DNA from: Chrysoperla carnea
Taxonomy: Eukaryota; Arthropoda; Insecta; Neuroptera; Chrysopidae
Assembly: GCF_905475395.1 (NCBI RefSeq)
Contig: NC_058340.1
Coordinates: forward strand, 65,574,181-65,638,180
Length of the DNA stretch: 64,000 nucleotides
Reading direction: 5' to 3'
A program made the position numbers and the translations under genes. Positions within the stretch are counted from its first letter, which is position 1. Each line of letters opens with the position of its first letter. The notes under the pieces are model-generated. The model was not told where the DNA came from and did no database searches. It was given only the letters and a program-made list of their open reading frames with translations. Below, one piece after another: positions 1 to 10,900 of the stretch.

Positions 1-81
1 TGCATTTGATGATTAGGCTACGAAAAATATCATAATTTTTAATCTATTTCCATTTGTTTTTATTTTTATTTATATTAATAC

Positions 82-1603
82 CGGCATGAAATTAGGCAGA
101 AATGATGGCTTTGGTGGTACTTCATTATTACGATTTGTCAGCAAACCTCGTTCTAATTCTTCAACTGTACAAACGTTTTTTGGCAAAGTCAGTCCATTTG
201 TTAAACCTCCTAGAATTGAATTTGAAATAAATTAGTAAAAATTTTGGAGCAAATAATAGGAGCAAATATTCATGAAATTTATTCAAGGGTAATTAGTTAA
301 AAATATTATATTTGTAATTAATTTCTATTTAAAAAAAAATACATTTTTTTCTTTAGGGTAAAAGATTTTTCGCTCGGACCAATCTACAACATACGTAGAA
401 TTCGTTATCCATTTAAATTTTCCCGCAATTGAGAGTGCGAACAGCCGCAGCCAATCAAAAGCAGGCATATTGCTTGAGGTACAATCTAAATCCATGGATA
501 TAGAAATATTAAAATCTAAAACACACGAAATAGTATCGTTCTATTTGAATTTCTCGCAAATGAGAGCCGTAGCCAATCAAAAGTAGGCACATTGCTTTTC
601 CCCCGGGGTGATACACCCCTCTCGTCTAAAGTAGGACTTTATACCACATCCCTACTATAATTACTAGATCCGTGGGTTAACCACATGTAAAACACTAAAC
701 TAACGGATAATAATAATACAAAAAAAGGTCTGAAAAAGTATGATTTTCTAAAAACTTATATCACGAAAAAATAAAAACTGATCAATTTCATTTTCCTGAA
801 AATATTATCTAAAATCCAATTATTAATAATTACATAATCTGTCATTTCAATTTTTAACTTAAATAATTTCTTTCTTACATAAAAAAAAAATGAAAACATT
901 TTATTTGCACACTAAAGTTCAAATTAAAAAAGACAAATTTACCATTTTTCTGTTGATTGAAAACCGAATTTATATGATTTTCGGGTAGAGATTTGATTAA
1001 CATAGACGCACTATTGGACAAGTCTTTATTTCGAGAACTTGTATGTGGTGTGGATGTTTGCGTCACATCTGGAGGTTTTACAATATTTGCCCAAATATCC
1101 ACATTATTTTGATTCGACGATGCATTTATTAAGTCATCATCAACTAATTTATTTAAGGATTCTTCTAAAAAACAAAAACAAAAAATAGTGTAAACTTGTT
1201 TACAATTGGAAATGCTGTCCATGGAAGATGAATTGGTAATTTCCATACCTAGAGTGTGATTTTTTTTCGAACTTTCTGCTATTTCGGCCAATTGTTCATG
1301 TTGTGCTTCCCAATCATCCAACGGACCTGCACTAGTTTCATTATCATCACCAAATGTCTCATCATTTAAAGCATCATACTCTTGTTCATCATGATCTAAA
1401 TCTTCTAGATCACCGGGACATTCTTCATCACGCTATAAATCAGTTTTTTAATTTATAATAAATTGTTTTTGATTTTTTTTAGAACACGTCAGTAAAGTTC
1501 ATGCAAAGTGTCATTCGTTGGCTATTTATAAAATTTATTTGATTTGATTGATTGAAAAACTTACACTCAAAGAGGTATCAAACCCGAAAAATGAATCTGC
1601 CAT
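82..1603 (-). CDS. Patr-1: PAT1 homolog (mRNA decapping/P-body factor), 5' part only
   Basis: Four coding exons on the minus strand: 1565-1603, 1249-1432, 943-1164 and 82-209. The phases agree (0, 1, 1, 0) and all introns are GT-AG. The protein starts MADSFFGFDTSLS, the N-terminus I associate with insect PAT1. An acidic stretch follows (DEECPGDLEDLDHDEQEYDAL), then DDWEAQHEQLAE and a conserved TVEELE block near the end of the visible part. In the family, PAT1 bridges the DDX6 helicase, the Lsm1-7 ring and the decapping enzyme in cytoplasmic P-bodies. Only about 190 residues are seen. The donor at 80-81 points to further exons left of the window. The 733-bp intron at 210-942 holds a dispersed repeat. 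The short 84-bp intron at 1165-1248 could be read through in one frame, but splicing it gives the family-like sequence. Identification rests on remembered family sequence, not a search. Confidence 0.85.
300..700 (+). repeat. Dispersed repeat, copy 1 (in a PAT1 intron)
   Basis: About 400 bp closely match 13925-14325 in the same orientation. Shared blocks include CTCGGACCAATCTACAAC, TTTAAATTTTCCCGCAATTG, CATGGATATAGAAATATTAA and GTAGGACTTTATAC. The unit has an internal duplication: two related half-units each carry a CCAATCAAAA stretch with a nearby pattern of TGAGAG...GCAGCC. No coding capacity is apparent. It may be a SINE-like or non-autonomous DNA element; I cannot assign a class. Confidence 0.75.
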
Positions 1604-1965
1604 TTGAAAATTAAAAGTAATGTTTCAAACGAAAAAATGTTCATGTCAATATTTCAGTTTTTTGTTAAATTATAAGGTAGACATATGCAAGTTTACGCAT
1701 AAAAGTGTGTACCATAGATAAGAATTATTTTTGCTGAGTGTATCGAACCTACATTCACATCATATTTATTATTTAAATTGAACTTGACTTTATGACCTTA
1801 GAATACCGAAAATTTTTATTATTTTCTTCTTGTTTTCGGATTAATCATCTAGGCCGTTAGCCAATCAATTAATTTATGAATCATAATTTTCAGATTTAAA
1901 ACTCTTGATACATCTATTGAAATGAAAATAAAAATTTTTAAAAATTATCCCCACTTATACCCGAA

Positions 1966-2225
1966 AATGGCTCACTGGCTATACATTACGGTCATTAGAC
2001 CCATACTATTCTATGGGTCACTAGTTTGGTGGACAGTACTAGAAAAGGGAATCCACCAATAGGTACTAGGTAAAGTCCAACGGTTAGCATGCATGCTATA
2101 ATCTCGGGATGCCTACGGACAACTCCATCTAAAGCACTGGGGGTAATTCTGCACTTGCTGCCAACGGACTTCTTCGGAGAGAAATGTGCAGCAGGTGCAG
2201 CTCTAAGGCTAAATCTGGGGTAAGA
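1966..2225 (+). pseudogene. Non-LTR retrotransposon reverse-transcriptase fragment
   Basis: Translation from 1966 gives a tract with VIRPILFYGSLVWW, then KVQRLACM. After a frame change near 2098 it continues LRTTPSKALGV and LHLLPTDFF. This matches the C-terminal part of reverse transcriptases of Jockey/R1-type elements (pattern VIRPIL-YG-VWW, KVQRLA, RTTP--AL). An in-frame TAG near 2060 and the frameshift show it is dead. No poly-A tail or target duplication was found. Confidence 0.75.
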
Positions 2226-3050
2226 TCTTTTGTAGTGCAACCAGTTTTGATTTATTGTAGCTCCTTCTCTTCAAAGGTCTCCCTTGCTCACACTTTCCAG
2301 TCGCTTGAACACCAGTTTTACTTTCATTCTGCGGACAAAAAGACGACCTTCGACCTCTTGACTCCCAATACATAAGTTTAGAATGAATAATGCTTTAATA
2401 TATTAAGTATTGTAAGAAAATGTGCTACTATCTTTATATCTACGGTCACCGTTATCGTACAGAGACAAATAGGCCTGTATCATCAAATCATCAATCTATG
2501 CAGTTTCATCAAAACCCATCCAATAGTTTTTGCGTCAAAGCGTAAACAATATTCATCTATACATCTTCATAAACTTTCATGTGTAGGATTATATAAATAA
2601 GATAATCTCTACCAATGTTTTACCAGGCATTTCAAAATGAAACAATTCACAGGGAATTATTACATTTGTAATAATTCTGTGATCATTGATCGATTAGTTT
2701 ACTGAATATAATGACAACTTAATTACAATGCAGAGGAGGGCACTTAACCCATATCTTCCCAAGGCAAAAAATTCAGAAATAATTGTTATTTTTATTATGT
2801 ATATCAAAGAAGTAGATCTTAAATTAGACAAAAATATGAGTTTTATTTTTTTGCGTTTTACTGAAACTGAATTTCAGGACCGCACCTTAAATGGAGCGTT
2901 GGGAAAATATGCCCATGGACTATGTGTAGAGAAATAATAGACATGATGTTTCATTGGAGCTCTTTTATTTATGAAATGAAAATACACAAAATTATTTTAA
3001 CAAAATCAAGAAACAAACAAATGAAAAAAGGAACCAATCAGAGAAAAAAA

Positions 3051-3590
3051 TTATTTGATTGTGTGGAAAGATTGAGAGCAATGTTGATGTAAACCCACCC
3101 CACATTTGCTGCAACGAAACTTAGTATTCTTGTGGCATTCACGACACCGAATTTGAGTTTCATTTCGGATTGTATAGTGATTCTTTCCATCGAGCCTTAT
3201 CGAATCAGGCAGTTTATTCTTGACTGGCATAGATGACTTAGTTCCAATCGATTTTGAAAGAGATGATGATGCTTTGCCAAGAATTAGGTAACTTTGTACG
3301 ATGTATCTTGTAAATGACAAAAAATCGTGGGAATCTTTAGCTTGACCTGCTGGTGAGAGTCGGTACAATTGGTATGCGTTATTTGCACACACATTTATGG
3401 GGAACATCTTCATTTGCCAATACCATCTCTTTAGCCTTATACCAATTCTATATTTACCAACATTTTGGTCAAGTCTGTCGACTCCACCCATGAACTTGTT
3501 GTATATTTGGTAACAGTGTGGTTGATCTACGTCAACTCTTTTATTGTTGCACCACCTTTTTACCTTTCCAATTGGCTGATTCAGATGTAG
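3051..3590 (-). pseudogene. piggyBac transposase, C-terminal remnant
   Basis: An open frame reads through KVKRWCNNK, VDQPHCYQIYNKFMGGVDRLDQN and KRWYWQMK. NKxMGGVDxxD is the hallmark of the piggyBac transposase (DDE_Tnp_1_7) C-terminal half. The chain ends with a cysteine/histidine cluster (CRECHKNTKFRCSKCGVGLH, then C at a short distance), the zinc-binding C-terminal domain of the family. The part with the first catalytic aspartates is absent. The frame breaks near 3600, where the sequence switches to the N-terminal remnant. Confidence 0.88.
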
Positions 3591-3609
3591 AGTGTTCCTT
3601 CTCAGGTTT

Positions 3610-3978
3610 TGCTGTTATATCCGTCTGCTTCCACTTCCTCTTGAATATAGTCCTAGCTTTCTTTGCAGGATGTTAAACGCCTTGGGATGTGGATGGCTGT
3701 TCCTCTTCTCCTTTCTGATTTATATCATCAATATCTTCTACCGTTTCTAGAACTCCTTCTGATGATAGAACCGTACGTCGAACCTCAGCTTCAGCCAACA
3801 ACTGGCGACGCGATAGATTACTAATCTCCACTACATCCTCGCTTCCACTATCTTCATCACTCAAATCATCATTTCCAGGTGGCGTGATAAAAATGTCAGC
3901 AGAAATTGTAAGACTATCGTCTTCCAAGATCGATATAATTTCATGAACATTCAACCTGTAGCAAGCAAACAAGAGCAC
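3610..3978 (-). pseudogene. piggyBac transposase, N-terminal acidic remnant
   Basis: An open frame of about 100 residues starts at 3978. It is rich in Asp/Glu/Ser (DDLSDEDSGSEDVVE), as is usual for piggyBac transposase N-termini, and stops at 3673. A basic stretch (PAKKARTIFKRKWKQ) follows in another frame down to about 3610, next to the C-terminal remnant. The arrangement fits a large internal deletion that joined the two ends out of frame. Assignment of this half depends on its position inside the element. Confidence 0.6.
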
Positions 3979-4908
3979 AATAACTCCAAATGTATAAAAA
4001 CTACGTTTAAATAAAAATAATGCAACAAACTATCATGGTGCCTCCCATTCCCAACGCACCTCAAATGGGGCGTTCAATTTAACCGAACAAAAGTCACGTA
4101 TAAAAATAAAATATCACCATGTTCATGATATTACCCGATAGTAGAACTAATAACTTACTAAAATACCGTTACACTAAAATTTTAAATAATAAATATAAAA
4201 CTTATCACTTACCCTTTCCGGGAACTCATATTGGTTGAAATTCACAAAACTCGATGGCTTATAAAAATTTAATGAATAACCACAATCACTGTCAAACACT
4301 ATTAAAGTAACTGCGAAGATGTCTAGTATAACATAAAACTATAAAACCTGTCGAACCTTGTTAATATTTTGTTTTGTCACATAAAATGTAAGTGCACCTT
4401 AAATGGTACAGTGGGAAGATATGGGTTAAAAAAGGTTTGATATTAAAATAAAATCTTAATACAATTGTAGTTAATTTTTATTAAAGGTTTGATTTTGAGT
4501 TACACAGTGAATATTACAAAAAAAGAATGATGTTAACACAATTAGTTGAGGAAAACGTAAACAAAAAAAACTTACTTTCTAAAAAGATAATAATAATATA
4601 ATTCAAAATATCAATTTTATATGAAAAAATCGTCCTATAAGTTTTACAAATTAAATATATTTTACATTAATTTGATCCAATTAAGATCATTTTTATGTTT
4701 TAACTTACATTTAATATTGATTTTACTTCTCTTCCATTTTATTTCAAATATCAAAAATTTATTTTATTTTTTTTTTTTAAGTTTTTGTAATAAATTTAAA
4801 ATAAAGTTTGGTTTGTGTGTGGCAATAAAAAACTTATATAATTTTTAAGACTTAATATTATATCATTAATATGTAAAATGAAAAAACATTTTCATATTAG
4901 GATGAAGT

Positions 4909-7900
4909 TTAATCACCATTACGGTCAGCCTCAGCATTGTCGGCTGAATGACTTCGGCTTCGACTCCGACTTCGAGATTTACTATGATCTCGACTGCCTG
5001 AACGTGATCTTGAATGAGATCTATCACTGTAAACAAAAATTTATGAAATCAATATTTATAATCGCTATAAGCATGCAGTTTTTTTAATGAGAAAAATATA
5101 GTGTGTCCCCGGATAGAGGTAACTATACTTGTAAATTTCCTTATTTTGCATTTTAAGAAAGAAAAACTTCTTATAAATAATGACTATACTTGTAAATTTT
5201 CTTATTTTGCATTTTAAGAAAAAAAGTCATTATTTATAAGAAGTTTTTCTTTCTTAAAATGCAAAATAAGAAAATTTACAAGTATAGTTATCTCTATCCG
5301 GGGACACACTGTATATGAAAAACATTAATTTTATAGAAAACTTAAAAGAAGTTAAATTAATATATTAACTTAATGTTCATGAAAGATTTTTTGAAATTAT
5401 TATTGAGACGGCCAAACAAGTGGTCGACATCTCCGATTCTGCTTTTCGGATTGAGGTCAACTTAGACTTAAAATTTCCTCCTTCTGAGTCAAGAGATTCA
5501 ATTTATTTGTCTTTTATTTTCTGAGCGATGGGAAGGTGGTTTAAAATAATATTTTTTTTAGATAGACCTTATGCAGTTTTATTTCTTACTAATATTTATG
5601 CTCATTCAAAGTGGGAAGTTCAAAAACTGCCACAGACAGTCGCAAATCTCTTATAAACAATTTAATTAATTTACTTAAACAATTGCAAAATACGTGAGAT
5701 ATAATAACGTATCTAGTACGTACTTTAGTCGGATTTTAATTATTTGTTAATCCTATTTTCACGTCAAAATGACCTCGAATTAACGAGATTTTTGTGCACA
5801 GAGTTGAATTAAAACAATATACTTACTTGGATTCTTCTTTAGCTTTTGAAACTGATCGTGACTTGGAACGTTTTGATTCTGAACGAGGGCGGGATCGTGA
5901 ACGTGACTTACTCTTTGAACGATCACGTGATTTTGAACGACTACGTCGAGAACCGCTACGGCTAGAAGAATGAGGACTAAAAATTATTTCAATACAAAAT
6001 ACAAATTAAAAATGCTAATTTTCAATTTTACTTACCTTCTGGATCGTGAACGACGATGTGAACGCGATCGAGATCTTGATCGACTATCGGAAGAACGTGA
6101 ACGACGTCCACCAGAGAACTTATCTTCGATTACACGAATTCTACGTCCATTTATTTCGGTGTTGTCCAATTTATCAATTGCTTTTTTCATGTCCGAGTAT
6201 GTAGCGAATTCAACAAGTCTATAAAAGAAAATAAAAAACAAAATTAACTTTTATTTTTTAAATTTAAAACTTTGCGATTAATATTTGGTTTACTAAAAAC
6301 ACTTATTTGGCCTGGAAATAATAAAGAATCATCACAGTAGCTTTTGAGGGGGATTTCTCAAAATGATCCGTTATTTGGAAATGATTCAATTCAGGTTCTT
6401 TTTTTCTAAAGACTAGAGTAACTGAGTAAAATAAAAAAATAAATTCGGATTATTTACCCTTCATTCTTGCGTTTATGCGCATCTGCATATGTAACTTCTC
6501 CAGCTTGACGCATGTAGTCCTTAAGATCCTGCACAGAGAATTATATTAGCAGTGGTATCAAGTTACTTTAAAAATAAAAATAATAAAAAATAAAATGAAA
6601 TAAATGATTTTTTTTAAATATAAACTACATATAAATATAAAAATATCACGCCACACAGAATAAATATTTATATAAGTAATAAGAAATATAATTACTTTGG
6701 CGCGAATCAAATAATGAATTCGAGACAACAATAAATAACAAATACAGTAAAAAAAATATATTTTTTTAACATAAAAGGCGATTTATCTCCCTTCGATTCA
6801 CCTGCTAACCACTAACTTAATTGTTAACATTAGTTTGATTTCATTCATTTGATTATTTTGTATTTTTTATAGAAACATTTTTTTGTATTAAGGTGTTTCG
6901 ATAAGGAAAAACATTAAGTATACATCTAATGGACATCGTAATAAACACTTAACACAAAATTGGACGTCATAATTATGTATAGCCAACTTGACTACATCTA
7001 CGCTACGGTTCAGCGTAGCATTAATCATTCATTTCAGAACGACTAGAAATTTGAGAGACTATTGTGAAAATCGTGTTAATTTTTTATCTACGCAAACATG
7101 GTGTACCACAAGTTGAATTAATTTTAAATATGCCCTGAAAGATAAGAGCCCGGTCTATTACAGCTAACGTTCCTCATTTTAACATAAAATGGTTCGGTTG
7201 TTGTCAGATGAGAAAGGTGACTTTGGTAGACGACGCTCCTTGCAAACATCTAGCACCCCATATTAACTATGACCGCGTTCTAAATGTTTGCAAAGCACGT
7301 AGCCCCCAGTTTCAATAAAATTTGAAGCGTATGAAGTAACCAAGGCAAATATTTACGTTAGATTAAAATCCATGACATTATTAAACAATTGTAAAATAGA
7401 CCCAAGTGCCGACGCTTTTTTTAAAGTCTTAGACAGTTTGCACACGCTAAATAAAACGCATAGTATTACGTAACCCCTTCCAATAACATATATTTTATTG
7501 TAAACGCGATCAGGGGCGAACTAGCACGAAACGGACCACCGGGAACTTATACCAAATTCGTCTTGCAAAAAATTAATCGGATACGCACTTTAATCTTTGG
7601 CAGACATATGTTATCTCTTTCTTAACTCTGAAATGAGCTTTTATACACAATTCAATGAAATTTGAATTCAATATTGGACTATTTAAATTACTTGGAGTGT
7701 AAAACATATTTATAATTGAAAATTTAATATTCGGACATTTTGAACCGACATTTTCTCGTTTTTTGATCATCGGTCTACCGGGAATTTTCTCAAACTCCCA
7801 CATGGCTAGTCCGCCCCCGAATGTATCACTAATAATGGAAGCCGTTTTTGAATCACATTTGTCCTAAATTTTTAAAGTTAAAAAAAAATCGTGAATCATA

Positions 7901-10900
7901 TGAGTTAACTAAAGGCAAATCTAAAATTTGTAGGAGAGTTATGAACATTGAAATGAAAAAAATATTTAAAAGTTTCGTAAAAGTACTAAGAGGGGGAAGG
8001 TATCCCCTATGCAAGACGATACCCTTTAATGTATGGCTTTTCTTTTTCGGATATATATTTTTTAAATATTTTACATTTTCGGTTATGATTTAGTTAGCTC
8101 CAATGAATTTCTGGAGATTGTCTCAAGACATTCCATCTAAAATAGATTGTATTCAGGTTAATAATTTAGATTTGCCTTTAAAATGCATCGAATTCCACCT
8201 TAATACATATAATAAATACAAGTACGAAACATAATTGTTTAAAGTGGCTAAAAATGTTTAAATAATTTAAATTTTATAATTTTAAAACTTTTGTTTTTAG
8301 AAATTGTAAGTTTTTTTTTGTCCGGAAATCACTGTTTTCTAAATTTTTCATTTTCTTTTCAGATAAGTTTAACGTCTATAACAATATACTGCCATTTCTT
8401 GATATTGGAATCCTATCTCGTTTAACCCATGAATTTTCTTGATATTGGAGACTTAATTTTAGATAATTTTTTAAATCGAATATAATTTTTTAGGTATTGG
8501 AAGCTTCTTTTTTAAATTTATTTCGTAGTTGAATAAGATAATAAAATAGTTATTCACATTTTTTTTTAATTATGTTTCATTCTGAATTAATGATTTACTA
8601 TTTCATGACTTGCAATTTCTATTCAAAACTTGCGTGACTTTCATTTTTCGTCAAAATTTCCATGATTTTTAATTTTTCTTCAACAATTGCATGACACTGC
8701 ATCAGCACTTTTTTATATTAGAGGTCAGATTTTTGTCTTCATTTTGGAATATAAATTTTCATACTCGATAGATCTTGTTTTTCTTGCTACAATTTTTTTT
8801 ATCGTATTAATAAAACAGAATATTTTTCAATGAAACAAATGCTTTTTCTCTTCTTAATTACATTTGTTTTTTTTTTATCAAAATTGACGTCCAGGTGAGA
8901 TTTATATCTTAGAAAATTTCATTTTTCTCTGAATTTTCAATATTTTTTCTTTGTAAAACGGAAATTTTAATATCTTCTTAATTTATACACATTTCTTGAT
9001 ATCAATATTTTCAAATTATTTTTCTTTACATAATATAAAAAAATTCGACCTTAAATTGATTTACTTTTTGTAAAAAAATTCATGAACATGATTTTTTGAG
9101 ATTTATAATCTCATATTTATCATTTTGTCTAACTACAATTCGATTGCTATTGTCTTTAACAATTCGGGCTACTATGTTTCATTTTCTCTAATATCAGTAC
9201 GGCTCATTTTCTTCAATACATGGCAACGGAGGATCTATAAAAGTCTTAATGCAGACTTTCTTTTAATTGCTAAGTTCTTGGATATGTTTTATTCAGAATC
9301 AAATCGATAAACTTATTTCGAATACATCAACAGGTAATCACATAAAAAATGATTATCAAAATTTGTAAGTAGGCACTGGCAGCTGTGTAAAATATAAAAG
9401 CATCCAAAAAAAACTTTTGGGGCTCAACAAATTTTAGTTTCGAAATATATGTTTTTAAATTTTAGACCTTCCAGCAATAATAAAAACACTTGAATTGTTT
9501 TGAAATTTATCGTTATTGTTTAAACAAAGAATATATGCTGATTGCCACCTCTTCAGATTTGACCGGGAGATTCCAGAAATTGTATATTTTCCGACTCCCG
9601 ATATCAACATAAATCCTCCAGAGTTCAATAAATAAAGAGATTTTTTGTTAATTTTATTATTCATGAAAATTCGAAAGATTTGAGCAGCTTTGATTTTAAA
9701 TTATTTGAAGGATATTTATTTAAATTTTTAATTGTAATCAGATTAATTTCACCATCTCCCTACTTACTAGAACTTGGGAGGTGGCAGCCTTAAATAGGAA
9801 TTAATATTTTACTCTTCGAAAAAAATATTCTTGGTTTAAATCGCAGTAAATTAAACAATATTGGCACCAGAAAGGCAAATAATTGGATCATTCTAAGAAC
9901 AAATGCGATAATCGTAAAGCAGATCGATATATGAGAATATTTCACCAAACTTGATACATCCAGCCCATTTAGATAAGTTGGAAGTTATTCGATTTAAAAA
10001 CATTAATTTTATTCGTATTGAAATAGTTTACTTCTGTTTTTATTCGAATACAAAAGAGTTTTTGGAGTTTACTCCTAAAGAGCCCATTTTCATTTAGGGC
10101 GTTCGATATGAAAAAACAATGAAGAGTAAAATCTAGTGATCCAATGATCATGTTACGTTTTTGGTGCGAAAATAATCGTGCGCACCTTTCACTTTATAGC
10201 AATGCGTGTGTATAACTTGTATACTTGTGTGCTATCGATAAAGCATCTATTGTTTGAAACTGACAATAATCTGACGAACACAGCATACTATACAACACTT
10301 AAGGAGTAAACTCTAGTCGTGCTTCGGAGCTGATACACACAATTTTTTTTTTCGACGTTTCATATTCTAGTATACTTGGCTAGTGAAGAGAAATCTAGCG
10401 AATTCGAATTTGACCGAAAATAATCAAAGCAACAATTTCTACAAATCTTTTTTTTTTAATTCACTTAAATTTGGATTCTTATCTTTCAATTTATCTCTTT
10501 GAGAGTAGTCTAAAAAGCCTCCGTGATCTAACCATGGAGACGGGTCCCCGTTTTGCAAGTTATGCATTAATAATCAAATTATTGGCCTTTCTGACAAATG
10601 CACATGTGAAAAACTAATGTTATTAATTGAAGCTAATGGTAAATTATTTAGAATAAATTTCGATACCCAGATAGCATGAATATAATTAGCAACAATGCAA
10701 TTTTAATAAAAATTAGGCAAATGAAGGGAGATAAATTTAAAAAATAGCCGATAGAATTGTTATCACTTAAACATAATTTTTTGTTTTATATATTTTTTGA
10801 AAAATAAATACGTGTTTAAAAAAAAATTAAATTAATAAATTAAAAATGCATGCTTAGAAAAAAGTGGGTAGTCTGTGTGCGCTTGGCAATTCCATTTAAT

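Larger units (their letters stand above)
2748..4425 (-). mobile_element. Internally deleted piggyBac element
   Basis: The left end is TTAA (2744-2747) followed by CCCATATCTTCCCA. The right end is TGGGAAGATATGGG followed by TTAA (4426-4429). These are perfect 14-bp terminal inverted repeats with the TTAA target duplication typical of piggyBac. Length is 1678 bp. A block GCACCTTAAATGG recurs near both ends (2881 and 4395), with a variant near 4056, as subterminal repeats. Inside, on the minus strand, are remnants of transposase N- and C-termini without the catalytic core. The perfect ends suggest it could have been mobilised in trans fairly recently. Confidence 0.9.

Noticed and set aside
1165-1204. 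A 31- or 39-nt intron in PAT1 suggested by GTAAAC/GTTTAC near 1196-1203
   Set aside because: Neither keeps a good frame: the 39-nt version creates a stop and the 31-nt version shifts frame. The 84-bp intron at 1165-1248 fits the phase.
1995-2240. 81-codon open frame on the minus strand
   Set aside because: It is antisense to the reverse-transcriptase remnant, whose plus-strand translation has clear family motifs.
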